From: Gammaproteobacteria bacterium
GTDB lineage: Bacteria; Pseudomonadota; Gammaproteobacteria; Pseudomonadales; Pseudohongiellaceae
Length of the DNA stretch: 64,000 nt
Reading direction: 5' to 3'
NCBI GenBank assembly: GCA_029253585.1
Contig: JAQWZF010000001.1
Location: forward strand, 1-64,000
The translations under genes were made by a program, and so were the position numbers. Below the pieces are notes generated by a model. That model made no database searches, was not told the origin of the DNA, and saw only the letters and a program-made list of their open reading frames with translations. Below, one piece after another: positions 27,760 to 38,066 of the stretch (positions are counted from its first letter, which is position 1; every line of letters starts with the position of its first letter).

Positions 27760-28278
27760 ATGAGCCAGCAAGTTATAGCAAGTACAGCGACGAAGGCGCG
27801 CAAGTTATCCGCAGAGGAGATTGCGGAGATCGAGCATGAGATGACCCTCTATCCAGATAAAAAGGCGGTCGGGCTAGAGGCGTTGAAGATCGTGCAGAAG
27901 AACCAGGGCTGGGTGTCAGACGAGAGTCTGTTTGGCATAGCTGAATACCTGGATATTCCGGTGGCCGATCTCGAGGGAGTGGCAACATTTTTCAATCTGG
28001 TCTATCGCGAGCCGGTAGGAAAGAACGTCATACTTTTTTGCGATAGCGTCAGCTGCTGGATTATGGGCTGTGAGAGTATCAAGGGGCATATCAAGCAGCA
28101 GTTGGATATCGACTATGGCCAGACCAGCGAGGATGGCGATTTCACGCTAATACCGGTTCCCTGCCTGGGTGACTGTGACAGGGCCCCGGTGATGATGGTC
28201 GGACCGGATATGCACAGGAATTTGACGCCAGAGAAAATTGACTCGATCATCAGTGACTACAAGAACAAACAGGATTAA
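27760..28278 (+). CDS. nuoE: NADH-quinone oxidoreductase subunit E
   Basis: Thioredoxin-fold subunit with the [2Fe-2S] cluster N1a, part of the NADH-oxidising module. The 172-residue protein has the cluster ligands in FCDSVSCWIMGCES and PVPCLGDCDRAPVMMV, and the N-terminal helical part with MTLYPDKKAVGLEALKIVQKNQGW. It lies 65 bp after nuoCD and 12 bp before nuoF. Confidence 0.96.
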   Translation: MSQQVIASTATKARKLSAEEIAEIEHEMTLYPDKKAVGLEALKIVQKNQGWVSDESLFGIAEYLDIPVADLEGVATFFNLVYREPVGKNVILFCDSVSCWIMGCESIKGHIKQQLDIDYGQTSEDGDFTLIPVPCLGDCDRAPVMMVGPDMHRNLTPEKIDSIISDYKNKQD

Positions 28279-28290
28279 ACGGGAATAGAA

Positions 28291-29571
28291 GTGGTAACAA
28301 AGCCATTAACAAAAAATATCGATATGTCGCGCCCTCCGCTAGACATCGCTGGCTATGAAGCGAACGAGGGGTACCAGAGCCTGAATGCAATCGCGAAGGG
28401 CTTGAGCCCCGAAGATGTATTGCAGTTGGTCAAGGATTCCGGGCTCAAGGGAAGGGGCGGTGCAGGCTTTCCCACGGGCTTGAAGTGGAGCTTCGTACCC
28501 TCGGGAGATAATTCTCCCAAGCAAAAATACCTCGTGGTGAATGCCGACGAGATGGAGCCCGGCACGTTCAAAGATCGACTGCTGATGGAGGGTGATCCGC
28601 ATCTTCTATTGGAAGGTATGCTTATCGCTGCCTATACGATTCAGGCGAGCAAGGCCTATATCTTCTTGAGAGGCGAGTATACGGTTTCAGAGCAGGCCTT
28701 AAAAAAGGCGATCAAAGAGGCATATAAGAAAGGCTATCTAGGCAAGAATATTCTGGGCACGGATTTCGACCTCGACATCATCATGCATACCAGTGCGGGG
28801 CGTTATATTTGCGGTGAAGAAACGGCGCTATTGAATGCTCTCGAAGGGAAGCGCGCGAATCCCAGGGCTAAGCCTCCGTTTCCGCAGGTCAGCGGTCTGT
28901 GGGGCAAGCCCACGATCGTGAACAACGTAGAAACTATCTGTAATCTTCCTGGGATTTTAACCTATGGCGTAGATTGGTATCACGGCCTGGCTAAGGGCAA
29001 CGATCACGGCACGAAATTATTTGGCGTTAGCGGTAAGGTAAAGACGCCGGGTTGTTGGGAATTGCCACTAGGCCTTCCCATAAGAGAGTTAATAGAAAAT
29101 TATGCGGGCGGAATGCAAGACGGACTGGAATTAAGAGGTTTTCTCCCTGGTGGCGGCTCTACCGACTTCATGTTGCCCGGGCATCTTGATATCACGCTTG
29201 ATTATGATGAGATAGCGAAGGCCGGAAGCCGTCTGGCTACCGGTACGATGATTATTTTGGATGACAAGACCTGCCCGGTTGGCATGGTTGGGAATCTTAT
29301 GAAATTCTATGCGCACGAATCCTGCGGATTCTGTACGCCGTGTCGCGACGGTCTGCCTTGGGTAGATCAGATCTTTCGCGATTTCGAGAATGGTCTGGGC
29401 AGTGAGAAAGATTTGCAGATTCTGCACGATCACGTGACTTATCTCGGGCCAGGAAGGACGTTCTGCGCACTGGCGCCCGGAGCAACCGCTCCGCTGGGTA
29501 GTGGGTTGAAATATTTTAAAGAAGACTTTGAAAAACATATTACGGAGAAGCGCTGCAGCTACAAGCACTAA
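28291..29571 (+). CDS. nuoF: NADH-quinone oxidoreductase subunit F
   Basis: NADH-binding subunit with FMN and cluster N3. The 426-residue protein has the NADH/FMN-binding GLKGRGGAGFPTGLKWSFVP, GRYICGEETALLNALEGKRANPRAKPPFP, the GGGSTDFM segment, and the cluster ligands ESCGFCTPCRDG with a later cysteine in GRTFCALAPGA. The start is GTG at 28291; an in-frame ATG follows at codon 12 (28324). Confidence 0.97.
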   Translation: MVTKPLTKNIDMSRPPLDIAGYEANEGYQSLNAIAKGLSPEDVLQLVKDSGLKGRGGAGFPTGLKWSFVPSGDNSPKQKYLVVNADEMEPGTFKDRLLMEGDPHLLLEGMLIAAYTIQASKAYIFLRGEYTVSEQALKKAIKEAYKKGYLGKNILGTDFDLDIIMHTSAGRYICGEETALLNALEGKRANPRAKPPFPQVSGLWGKPTIVNNVETICNLPGILTYGVDWYHGLAKGNDHGTKLFGVSGKVKTPGCWELPLGLPIRELIENYAGGMQDGLELRGFLPGGGSTDFMLPGHLDITLDYDEIAKAGSRLATGTMIILDDKTCPVGMVGNLMKFYAHESCGFCTPCRDGLPWVDQIFRDFENGLGSEKDLQILHDHVTYLGPGRTFCALAPGATAPLGSGLKYFKEDFEKHITEKRCSYKH

Positions 29572-29608
29572 TCATGCTTGGACCTGTTGACCGCGCTTGG
29601 AGTTAGAG

Positions 29609-32329
29609 ATGGCGAAAATTGTTATTGATGGGGTGGAGTACGAGGTAAACCCCGATAACAATCTGTTACAGGAATGCCTGTCGCAGGGTTTGGACTTGCC
29701 TTATTTTTGCTGGCATCCCAGCATGGGATCTGTCGGTGCCTGTAGGCAGTGCGCGGTTACGCAATACCGTGACGAAGATGACAAGGAAGGTATGTTGGTT
29801 ATGGCCTGCATGACACCCGCTACCGATGGGGCGATCATTTCTCTAGAGGATAAGCAGGCGAAGTCGTTCAGGTCGGATGTCATAGAGAGCCTGATGATTA
29901 GCCATCCTCATGATTGCCCAGTTTGCGAAGAGGGCGGTGAGTGCCATCTGCAAGATATGACGCAGATGTCCGGGCATAACTACCGCCGCTACGATAAGAA
30001 GAAGCGAACCCATCGCAATCAATATCTTGGCCCGTTCATCAATCATGAAATGAATCGCTGCATTACCTGCTACCGCTGTGTGCGTTACTACGATGACTAT
30101 GCAGGTGGTACCGACCTCTCGGCTCAGGCCTCCCATCATCATGTGTATTTCGGTAGACACGAAGAGGGCGTTCTCGAGAGCGAGTTTAGTGGCAACCTGG
30201 TTGAGGTTTGTCCTACGGGGGTTTTCACCGATAAGGCTTTTAGCGGGCAGTATAGTCGTAAGTGGGATCTGCAGACTGCACCGTCGGTCTGTGTGGGCTG
30301 CTCCGTAGGCTGTAATACGGCCCCGGGTGAGCGCTATGGCACCCTGCGCAGAATCGTTAATCGCTATAACAGCGAAGTGAATGGCTATTTTCTCTGCGAC
30401 AGAGGCCGTTTCGGTTTCGATTATGTCAATAGCAGAAAGCGATTGTTAGAGCCGGTGAAGCGTGTCGATAACACCGGAGAGCTGCTCGCGGATGATGAGA
30501 TCAAGGCAGTTATCAAAGAATTTTCGCGGGAGGGGACTATAGGCATAGGTTCTCCACGAGCGAGCAACGAATCAAACTTCGCTCTTAAGACCATGGTCGG
30601 TGATGAGAATTTCTTCGCAGGCTACTCGGATAGCGAGCATGAGTCGATGGCTGCGATCTTGACGCTGGCATCCGATAAGACATTTCACAGTCCGAGTGTG
30701 CGAGAGATCGAAGAGGCAGATGCTGTGCTGATTCTAGGTGAAGACGTTACCAACGTCGCACCGCGAATCGCGTTGGCGCTGCGGCAGTCGGTGCGTAATA
30801 AGGCTATGGACCTGGCGAGCGAGAGCAGGATACCGCAGTGGCAGGATGCTGCGGTGCGTGAGCTTGCGCAACATGAGCGCAGTCCTCTGAGCATTCTAAG
30901 TCCGGCGGTTAGCCGTCTTGACGATATTGCCGCCGATAGAGTAATCGAGTCGCTTCCAGCGCTGGTTGCGATGGGGCATCAGATAGCGAATAAAATTTCA
31001 GGCTCGGCGCCTGCGGCGACTTCGGCCGAGCATGATGCGGCAGCGGAAAAGATTGCGGCGCAGCTGAAGGGTGCAAAGCGGCCACTCATCGTTGCCGGTA
31101 GCAGCAACGGCAGTGATCTCGTTAAGGCGGCGGCAAATATTGCCAGAGCCCTGCATGAAGATGGCGAGAAAGCCGCTATCGATCTGTGTTTGTTAGTACC
31201 CGAAGTCAACAGCATCGGCATGGGCTTGATGGCGGCGGAAGAGAATAGTCTCGGTGTCGCCCTAGATAAATTAAGCAGCAGTGCAGCGAAGCGCGTTATT
31301 GTTTTGGAGAATGACCTCTATCGACGTGCAAGCAAGAGTCAGGTGGATTCGGCCTTGGATAAGGCTGAGAAAGTGTTGGTTCTGGATCAGGTGACTACGA
31401 CGACTACGGCGAAGGCGGATGTGGTTCTTCCCGTTACTGCATTTTCAGAACATGAAGCAACCTACATCAATTATGAGGGCAGAGCGCAGCTCAGCTTTCA
31501 GGTGCATCAGTGTCAGAAAATGGCGCAGCCTGCCTGGCGCTGGATAAGTGATGCGGCGCATATAGACGATGTCATAGAGCGATGCTGTAGCGAGGCGCCA
31601 GGGTTTGCCAAATTGCGCGATGTGCTGCCAGGCGGGAATCCTTTCATTGCAGGTATGAAGGTGCCACGACAATCTCATCGCTACAGTGGGCGTACGGCCA
31701 TGATCGCGAATGTAAACGTGCATGAGCCGAAGCAGATGGAAGACAAGGAATCCATCATGTCGTTCTCCATGGAAGGAATATCAGCCCAGAAAGACCCGTC
31801 TATAATGGCGTCGCCGTGGGCGCCGAAGTGGACTTCGAATCAATCGATTAGCAAGTTCCAAGATGAGGTTAACGGTGAGCTGAAGCAGGGCCATGTAGGG
31901 AGCCTGTTGTTCGAGAAAACTGATAGTGGTGCATATTTTGACGTGCCAGCAGCAACAGTGCAGCCATCGGGCAAGCAACTTCATCTCGCGCTGTCTTATC
32001 AGATATTCGGTAGTGATGAATTAAGCGCCAGGGCCGAACCCATTCGCGAGCGCATGACCGATGCCTATGTGGGAATCTGCCCAGAGGATGCGGAGAGAAG
32101 GGGATTGGCTCAGGGTGACGTGGCCACCATAACCCCTACGGGCGCTCCGGTAGTCGTCTGTATTCGTACCGGCGTTAAGCCCGGTACGGCCTTGCTGTAT
32201 TGTGGCGATGCGAATATCAGCCCGGCAGAATTTACAGGTTTTCTAGAAATTGAAAAGAGCGCCGCGCGGGCCACCAGTCGCGGCATTGCGAATTTAATCG
32301 TGAGTGATTTTCAGGAAGAGGAAATCTAA
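29609..32329 (+). CDS. nuoG: NADH-quinone oxidoreductase subunit G
   Basis: Largest peripheral subunit, carrying N1b, N4, N5 and usually N7. The 906-residue protein begins with a ferredoxin-type domain (LPYFCWHPSMGSVGACRQCAV), then HPHDCPVCEEGGECHLQDM (His/Cys ligands of N5), CITCYRCVRYY, and CVGCSVGCNT, which marks N7. The remainder is a molybdopterin-oxidoreductase-like domain without cofactor role. I start at the ATG at 29609 (MAKIVIDG), preceded by TTGGAG; the track begins at an upstream TTG. Its stop is three bases before the nuoH ATG. Confidence 0.96.
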   Translation: MAKIVIDGVEYEVNPDNNLLQECLSQGLDLPYFCWHPSMGSVGACRQCAVTQYRDEDDKEGMLVMACMTPATDGAIISLEDKQAKSFRSDVIESLMISHPHDCPVCEEGGECHLQDMTQMSGHNYRRYDKKKRTHRNQYLGPFINHEMNRCITCYRCVRYYDDYAGGTDLSAQASHHHVYFGRHEEGVLESEFSGNLVEVCPTGVFTDKAFSGQYSRKWDLQTAPSVCVGCSVGCNTAPGERYGTLRRIVNRYNSEVNGYFLCDRGRFGFDYVNSRKRLLEPVKRVDNTGELLADDEIKAVIKEFSREGTIGIGSPRASNESNFALKTMVGDENFFAGYSDSEHESMAAILTLASDKTFHSPSVREIEEADAVLILGEDVTNVAPRIALALRQSVRNKAMDLASESRIPQWQDAAVRELAQHERSPLSILSPAVSRLDDIAADRVIESLPALVAMGHQIANKISGSAPAATSAEHDAAAEKIAAQLKGAKRPLIVAGSSNGSDLVKAAANIARALHEDGEKAAIDLCLLVPEVNSIGMGLMAAEENSLGVALDKLSSSAAKRVIVLENDLYRRASKSQVDSALDKAEKVLVLDQVTTTTTAKADVVLPVTAFSEHEATYINYEGRAQLSFQVHQCQKMAQPAWRWISDAAHIDDVIERCCSEAPGFAKLRDVLPGGNPFIAGMKVPRQSHRYSGRTAMIANVNVHEPKQMEDKESIMSFSMEGISAQKDPSIMASPWAPKWTSNQSISKFQDEVNGELKQGHVGSLLFEKTDSGAYFDVPAATVQPSGKQLHLALSYQIFGSDELSARAEPIRERMTDAYVGICPEDAERRGLAQGDVATITPTGAPVVVCIRTGVKPGTALLYCGDANISPAEFTGFLEIEKSAARATSRGIANLIVSDFQEEEI

Positions 32330-32332
32330 CTG

Positions 32333-33292
32333 ATGACATTCGAAGTGGGTTCCGGTTTAAGCATAAGCGTGATTCTAGCGACGGTTATCGTCGTCGCCGC
32401 CATGCTTATCTGGGTAGAGCGTCGACTGTTAAGCTTCTGGCAAGAGCGGCTAGGCCCGAACCGCGTAGGTCCTTTCGGCTTGCTACAGGTTGTCGCTGAC
32501 ATGATTAAGATTTTTACCAAGGAAGATTGGGTTCCACCCTTCGTTGATAAATTCAGTTTCGTGCTGGCGCCGGCGATTATCATGACGGTAATTCTTCTCA
32601 GCTTTAGCGTTATTCCTTTCGCGCCTGGAGTTGGAGTCGTGGACTCGAATATAGGCGTGCTTTTCGTGCTCGCTATGGCCTCCCTCGGCGCCTACAGCGT
32701 GATGTTGGCCGGCCTTTCTTCTGACAACAAATATGCCTTGTTAGGTTCGTTGCGCGCTGCAGCGCAGATGATTAGCTACGAAGTCTTCATGGGTATCTCT
32801 ATTCTCGGCGTAGTCGCACTCTCCGGCACCTTTAACCTGCGCGAAATTGTCCTCGCTCAGGAGGAAAACGGCTGGTATATCATTCCGCAATTCATCGGCT
32901 TCGTTATCTTTCTAATAGCGGGTGTGGCAGAGAGTCATCGATTGCCATTCGATATACCGGAGGCAGAACAGGAAATTTGTGCCGGTTACCACACCGAATA
33001 CTCGGGCATGAAATTTGGCATGTTCTTCGTTGGGGAGTACCTGGGGCTTGTCTTGATATCGTCATTGATCACCGTGCTCTTCTTTGGCGGCTGGTTGGGG
33101 CCATCATTCTTGCCTGGTATTTTTTGGTTTGCATTGAAGTCCTTCGTATTTATAGCATTCTTTATATTATTGAGAGCGGCGATACCTAGACCGCGTTATG
33201 ACCAGTTGATGACTTACGGTTGGTTATTCTTGTTGCCAGTGTCCCTGTTGAACCTGCTTATCACTGGCGTAATTATTTTGAGTTCATCTTGA
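32333..33292 (+). CDS. nuoH: NADH-quinone oxidoreductase subunit H
   Basis: Membrane subunit that connects the quinone tunnel to the proton-pumping arm. The 319-residue protein has about eight hydrophobic spans and the family signatures ERRLLSFWQERLGPNRVGPFGLLQVVADMIKIFTKEDW, ESHRLPFDIPEAEQEICAGYHTEYSGMKFGMFF and the C-terminal RAAIPRPRYDQLMTYGW. It starts three bases after nuoG. Confidence 0.97.
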   Translation: MTFEVGSGLSISVILATVIVVAAMLIWVERRLLSFWQERLGPNRVGPFGLLQVVADMIKIFTKEDWVPPFVDKFSFVLAPAIIMTVILLSFSVIPFAPGVGVVDSNIGVLFVLAMASLGAYSVMLAGLSSDNKYALLGSLRAAAQMISYEVFMGISILGVVALSGTFNLREIVLAQEENGWYIIPQFIGFVIFLIAGVAESHRLPFDIPEAEQEICAGYHTEYSGMKFGMFFVGEYLGLVLISSLITVLFFGGWLGPSFLPGIFWFALKSFVFIAFFILLRAAIPRPRYDQLMTYGWLFLLPVSLLNLLITGVIILSSS

Positions 33293-33316
33293 TGTCGCGA
33301 CAATTTGGAGAAAGAC

Positions 33317-33856
33317 ATGCTCACTCTGATTAAGGACACTCTGACTAGTCAGGTGGTAACCCTTTGGCGGGTGTTCTCTCATCTTTGGGTGAAGGCGGAT
33401 ACCGTCGAGTATCCCGATGAAATGCCTTATATGTTCCCGCGCTGGCGTGGGCGCATCATACTCAGTCGTGATCCTGACGGTGAGGAGCGCTGTGTCGCAT
33501 GTAATCTTTGTGCCGTAGCCTGTCCGGTAGATTGCATTGCGCTGCAGAAGACCGAAGACGAAGAGGGGCGTTGGTACCCGGAATTCTTCCGTATTAATTT
33601 CTCCAGGTGCATCATGTGCGGCTTCTGCGAAGAAGCCTGCCCTACAAACGCCATTCAACTCACGCCGGATTTTGAGATGGCTGAATACGAACGACAAGAC
33701 ATGGTTTGGGAGAAGGAAGATTTGCTGATCGATGGCACTGGCAAGTATCACGATTATAATTTCTACCGTGTGGCAGGAAAGAAGATAGGTGGTAAGGATA
33801 AGGGTGAGGCCCGTAATGAGGCTGTGCCGGTGAACGTGAGGAGTCTGTTGCCGTGA
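33317..33856 (+). CDS. nuoI: NADH-quinone oxidoreductase subunit I
   Basis: Ferredoxin-like subunit with clusters N6a and N6b. The 179-residue protein has two CxxCxxCxxxCP motifs: [17 protein letters not shown] and [18 protein letters not shown] start at the ATG at 33317 (MLTLIKD), with GGAGAAAG upstream, instead of the track's TTG four codons earlier. The stop overlaps the nuoJ GTG start by four bases. Confidence 0.96.
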   Translation: MLTLIKDTLTSQVVTLWRVFSHLWVKADTVEYPDEMPYMFPRWRGRIILSRDPDGEERCVACNLCAVACPVDCIALQKTEDEEGRWYPEFFRINFSRCIMCGFCEEACPTNAIQLTPDFEMAEYERQDMVWEKEDLLIDGTGKYHDYNFYRVAGKKIGGKDKGEARNEAVPVNVRSLLP

Positions 33857-34335
33857 TTCTGTTGTTCTATATAGCTGGCGCGGTTGCTGTTATTGCTACA
33901 GTTGCGGTAATCCTGCAGACCAATATCGTGCACGCATTGATCTATCTGATTCTATCTTTGCTAGCCGTAGCCGTGTGCTTCTACGTCCTGGGCGCGCCGT
34001 TTGCGGCGGTATTAGAGGCGATAGTCTATGCGGGCGCCATCATGGTGTTGTTTCTGTTCGTGATTATGATGTTGAACATGGGGCAACAGAGTCTGGATCA
34101 GGAGCGTAGTTGGATGGGTCCGAAGGTATGGATCGTTCCTTCCTTGCTCGCATCGGTGTTGCTTGCGCAATTGCTTACGGTGCTGTCTCAATACGATCAG
34201 GAGTTGGCGCTAACGACGGTCGATGTGATGCAGGTAAGTGCCTTGTTATTTGGTCCTTATGTGCTGGCGGTAGAACTCGCCTCCATATTGCTGCTGGCAG
34301 GGTTGGTGTCTGCCTACCATTTGGCGAAGAAATAG
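33853..34335 (+). CDS. nuoJ: NADH-quinone oxidoreductase subunit J
   Basis: Membrane subunit of the proton-pumping arm. The 160-residue protein has five hydrophobic segments and the conserved [21 protein letters not shown] (the pi-bulge helix) in the middle. The GTG start overlaps the nuoI stop, so translation is probably coupled. Confidence 0.95.
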   Translation: MILLFYIAGAVAVIATVAVILQTNIVHALIYLILSLLAVAVCFYVLGAPFAAVLEAIVYAGAIMVLFLFVIMMLNMGQQSLDQERSWMGPKVWIVPSLLASVLLAQLLTVLSQYDQELALTTVDVMQVSALLFGPYVLAVELASILLLAGLVSAYHLAKK

Positions 34336-34393
34336 AAACGCGGTTACTGAGTGTTATGACTAACAAAATTAAACAGATGGGTCGCGAAAGATA

Positions 34394-34702
34394 ATGGAAT
34401 CGATACCTGTTGAACATGGATTAATCTTGGCCGGCATCCTTTTTGTCTTGGGCCTGATCGGCGTGTTGACTCGGCGCAACATAGTGTTCGTACTCATGTC
34501 GCTAGAGATTATGATTAATGCGAGCGGCCTAGCATTTATCGTGGCTGCATCTCGCTGGGAGCATGCCGATGGGCAGATTATGTTCTTGATGATTCTTACC
34601 CTAGCGGCCGCGGAAGTAGCTGTTGGCTTGGGATTAATAATTCAAATGTACAGGCGATATCAAACGGTCGATATCAACGTATTAAGTCAGATGAAGGGAT
34701 AG
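34394..34702 (+). CDS. nuoK: NADH-quinone oxidoreductase subunit K
   Basis: Small three-span membrane subunit (102 residues). Family signatures: [40 protein letters not shown] with the buried glutamate, and [22 protein letters not shown] with the second conserved glutamate. The ORF-track 34110-34394 overlap is a shadow frame. Confidence 0.96.
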   Translation: MESIPVEHGLILAGILFVLGLIGVLTRRNIVFVLMSLEIMINASGLAFIVAASRWEHADGQIMFLMILTLAAAEVAVGLGLIIQMYRRYQTVDINVLSQMKG

Positions 34703-34717
34703 GGACAGGAAGCTAGA

Positions 34718-36568
34718 GTGCAAGATTTAATTTGGCTATTACCGACATTTCCTTTGCTGGGCTTCTTAAGCCTGGTGCTGACTAGTGGGAATCTACCTAA
34801 GAAAGCCGTCGCCGTTATAGGTGCAGGTTCTATTGGCCTTTCGTTCATCACTGCCGCGCTGATTGCGTTAGAATTTCTGGGCTCCGGTGAAACGCATTTC
34901 ATTCTCGAGGTGTGGACCTGGATGGCGGTGGGAGAGCTCACCCCTGGATTTAGTTTTTATCTCGACGGTCTGTCTCTGGTAATGATGCTAGTGATCACCG
35001 GCGTCGGTTTTCTGATTCACCTCTACTCGACTGGGTTCATGCTGGATGACCCGAGTTACAGTCGTTTCTTCTCTTATATGAACCTGTTTGTAGCATCGAT
35101 GTTGATGTTGGTGCTGGCCGATAACCTGGTCCTGTTATACCTGGGCTGGGAGGGCGTAGGCCTGTGTAGCTATCTATTGATCGGGTTCTGGTATGAAAAG
35201 CCAGAGAATGGCTACGCGGCTAGAAAGGCATTCGTCACGACGCGCGTAGGCGATACGTCTATGGCGATAGGTCTGTTTCTGTTGTTTGCTCAGCTAGGCA
35301 CACTAAATATCCAGGATATGCTCCATGCAGCCGAGACCGAGTGGGCTGTAGGCTCCGGTTTAGCGGTAGCTGCCTCACTGCTGTTGCTGGGTGGCGCGGT
35401 GGGCAAGTCTGCTCAGCTACCTCTACAGACCTGGTTGCCCGATGCGATGGCCGGTCCTACTCCTATATCAGCCCTGATCCACGCGGCAACGATGGTAACA
35501 GCCGGTGTCTACCTGATCGCCAGAACCCATGTCTTGTTTGAGCTTGCGCCTAGCGTGCAGCTATTGGTTGCCTGGATAGGCCTGATTACGCTGCTGATGG
35601 CCGGTTTCACCGCCATGACGCAACACGATATCAAGCGAATCCTTGCCTATTCCACAGTAAGTCAGATCGGGTATATGTTTCTCGGTCTGGGTGTTGGCGC
35701 CTGGTCAGCATCTGTATTTCACCTGATGACCCACGCTTTCTTCAAGGCTTTGTTATTCCTTGCTGCAGGCACGGTCATACACAGTCTGCATCATGAGCAT
35801 GACATCTTTAAGATGGGGGGTAAGCGCAAGCAGCTACCCATCGCCTTCGCCTCATTCATGATTGGTAGTCTTGCCCTGGCGGCGTTTCCCTTCACTTCGG
35901 GATATTTCAGTAAGGATGAGATTCTGATTGCGGCTCTCGAAATGGAAGGGCCGGGAATGTTGCTGTGGATGGGTGGAGTGCTGGGAGCATTCCTTACCGG
36001 TATCTACAGTTTCAGATTAGTGTTCGTCGTGTTCTTTGGTCAGAGCAAGGGCCACCACGAAGAGAGAGAAGTGACAGGGTTTAGCATGGCTACGCCTCTG
36101 ATTATTCTGATGGTGCTGGCATTATTCGGTGGTTGGATTCAGATTCCCGTAGACGCGGTGTTCAGCCATGGTGAAGTGCATGAAGAGCATCACATCAGCG
36201 GCTTCCTGCACGTGGTAATGATCGCGGTTCCACTTCTGGGTATAGGATTAGCCTATCTCTTCTACATGTCGAAGACATTTTCTGTCGAGAAACTGATGGC
36301 TAAGCCGATCGCAGCTGCACTGCATCGATTCTGGTTTAGCGGCTGGGGCATGGACGCATTGTATGACCTGCTCTTCGTTAAGCCATTCCTGTTTCTGGCT
36401 AGAATCAACAAGAAAGACTTCATAGACGCTATATACGCCTCGCTAGTGGAAATCTCTCGTGTCGTGCATGGCATGTTGGCGCGCACCCAAACGGGTCAGC
36501 TGCGCTGGTACACAATGAGTATTGCCGCAGGTGTAGTGCTCCTGATCGCCGTAGGGGTATTACTATGA
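34718..36568 (+). CDS. nuoL: NADH-quinone oxidoreductase subunit L
   Basis: Distal antiporter-like proton-pumping subunit with the long lateral helix. The 616-residue protein has LYLGWEGVGLCSYLLIGFWYEKP, GKSAQLPLQTWLPDAMAGPTPISALIHAATMVTAGVYLI, and HDIKRILAYSTVSQIGYMFLGLG, all diagnostic. The C-terminal 60 residues include the end of the lateral helix and a final membrane anchor. The start is GTG at 34718; the stop overlaps the nuoM ATG by four bases. Confidence 0.97.
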   Translation: MQDLIWLLPTFPLLGFLSLVLTSGNLPKKAVAVIGAGSIGLSFITAALIALEFLGSGETHFILEVWTWMAVGELTPGFSFYLDGLSLVMMLVITGVGFLIHLYSTGFMLDDPSYSRFFSYMNLFVASMLMLVLADNLVLLYLGWEGVGLCSYLLIGFWYEKPENGYAARKAFVTTRVGDTSMAIGLFLLFAQLGTLNIQDMLHAAETEWAVGSGLAVAASLLLLGGAVGKSAQLPLQTWLPDAMAGPTPISALIHAATMVTAGVYLIARTHVLFELAPSVQLLVAWIGLITLLMAGFTAMTQHDIKRILAYSTVSQIGYMFLGLGVGAWSASVFHLMTHAFFKALLFLAAGTVIHSLHHEHDIFKMGGKRKQLPIAFASFMIGSLALAAFPFTSGYFSKDEILIAALEMEGPGMLLWMGGVLGAFLTGIYSFRLVFVVFFGQSKGHHEEREVTGFSMATPLIILMVLALFGGWIQIPVDAVFSHGEVHEEHHISGFLHVVMIAVPLLGIGLAYLFYMSKTFSVEKLMAKPIAAALHRFWFSGWGMDALYDLLFVKPFLFLARINKKDFIDAIYASLVEISRVVHGMLARTQTGQLRWYTMSIAAGVVLLIAVGVLL

Positions 36569-38061
36569 TTCTGGTAGTACTAATTAGTATTTTGTTTTTT
36601 GGCGGTGTGCTCGCCTGGCTGTCCGAGGGGCTGGATAGCAAGTACCCCCGCGTTATTGCATTGACGGCAGTGGTGATCGATCTTCTGGTCATGTTGACCC
36701 TGGTAGGGGCCGATGCTGGCGACTCTGGCTGGATAGTGCAATTGAATGCGCAGTGGATGCCACGCTTCGGGATTTCCTTTTACCTTGCTGCCGACGGACT
36801 AAGTGTTCTGATGATGGTGCTAACTGCCTTTCTTGGGGCTGTCGCCATCGGTTCTGCCTGGGATGAAATTACCGAAAAGACAGGGTTCTTCTACTTTAAT
36901 CTATTGTGGACGCTAGCCGGTGTAATAGGTGTGTTCACGGCGCTAGACCTGTTCCTGTTCTTTTTCTTCTGGGAAGTGATGTTAATCCCCATGTATTTCA
37001 TCATTGCGATCTGGGGCCACGAGAACAAAAATTATGCCGCGATGAAGTTTTTTATCTTCACTCAGGTAACCGGCATGTTAATGCTGATATCGATTTTGGC
37101 ATTGACCTATTTTCATTATTTACAGTTCGGATGGTTCAGCTTCGACTACGTCGATCTGCTCAAGGTAAACACGAGTAGTGCTATCGAGATGTGGATTATG
37201 CTTGGCTTCTTCGTTTCATTCAGTACCAAGTTGCCCAGTTTTCCTTTTCATTCCTGGCTTCCCGATGCGCATTCCCAAGCGCCTACTGCCGGTAGTGTTA
37301 TCTTGGCTGGCGTGTTGCTCAAGACCGGTGCCTATGGCTTGATACGATTTGCTATACCGCTATTTCCCGAGGCGTCGATGACATTTGCACCATTCGCCAT
37401 GACGCTAGCGGTGATCAGTATTCTGTATTGCGCCAAGGTCGCCTTCGCGCAAACCGATATCAAGCGTCTTATTGCCTATACCAGTGTTAGTCATATGGGT
37501 TTCGTGCTACTCGGAATCTATGCCTGGAGCGAGCAGGCGCTGCAGGGCGCGGTAATGACGATGCTGGCTCACGGTTTAAGCGCCGCGGCGCTGTTTATGC
37601 TTGCCGGCGGCCTACAGCACAGAATTCACACGCGGGACATGGATCATATGGGTGGCTTCTGGGCGAAGGTGCCTCGCCTGTCTTTCGTAGCCCTGTTCTT
37701 CTCGGTTGCCGCGCTGGGTATGCCTGGTCTGGGTAACTTTGTTGGAGAATTTTTGGCATTGCTTGGTGCCTTTAAGGCAAACATCGGTTTAACCGTGGCT
37801 GCCGCCTTTGGTCTTATCTTTGCTTCTGTCTATTCGCTATGGGTCATTCAGAAAGTGTTCCATGGCGCCTATCGAAATTCAGATTTCGATGACAGCAATC
37901 TACACGACCTGAGTCGCCGCGAGATGTTTTATTTTTGCGCAATGATGATAGGCCTTATCTGGATGGGCATGTATCCACAGAGTTTCCTCGATCTCTCGGC
38001 TGAGACAATAGCGCAATTGCTTAATGAAACCGGGCAGGTTCTCTTCGCGGTAGGGCTATAA
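36565..38061 (+). CDS. nuoM: NADH-quinone oxidoreductase subunit M
   Basis: Antiporter-like proton-pumping membrane subunit, 498 residues, about 14 spans. Diagnostic segments: FFFWEVMLIPMYFIIAIWG, FSTKLPSFPFHSWLPDAHSQAPTAGSVILAGVLLKTGAYGLIRF, and DIKRLIAYTSVSHMGFVLLGIY. The ATG overlaps the nuoL stop. Confidence 0.97.
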   Translation: MILVVLISILFFGGVLAWLSEGLDSKYPRVIALTAVVIDLLVMLTLVGADAGDSGWIVQLNAQWMPRFGISFYLAADGLSVLMMVLTAFLGAVAIGSAWDEITEKTGFFYFNLLWTLAGVIGVFTALDLFLFFFFWEVMLIPMYFIIAIWGHENKNYAAMKFFIFTQVTGMLMLISILALTYFHYLQFGWFSFDYVDLLKVNTSSAIEMWIMLGFFVSFSTKLPSFPFHSWLPDAHSQAPTAGSVILAGVLLKTGAYGLIRFAIPLFPEASMTFAPFAMTLAVISILYCAKVAFAQTDIKRLIAYTSVSHMGFVLLGIYAWSEQALQGAVMTMLAHGLSAAALFMLAGGLQHRIHTRDMDHMGGFWAKVPRLSFVALFFSVAALGMPGLGNFVGEFLALLGAFKANIGLTVAAAFGLIFASVYSLWVIQKVFHGAYRNSDFDDSNLHDLSRREMFYFCAMMIGLIWMGMYPQSFLDLSAETIAQLLNETGQVLFAVGL

Positions 38062-38066
38062 GAATT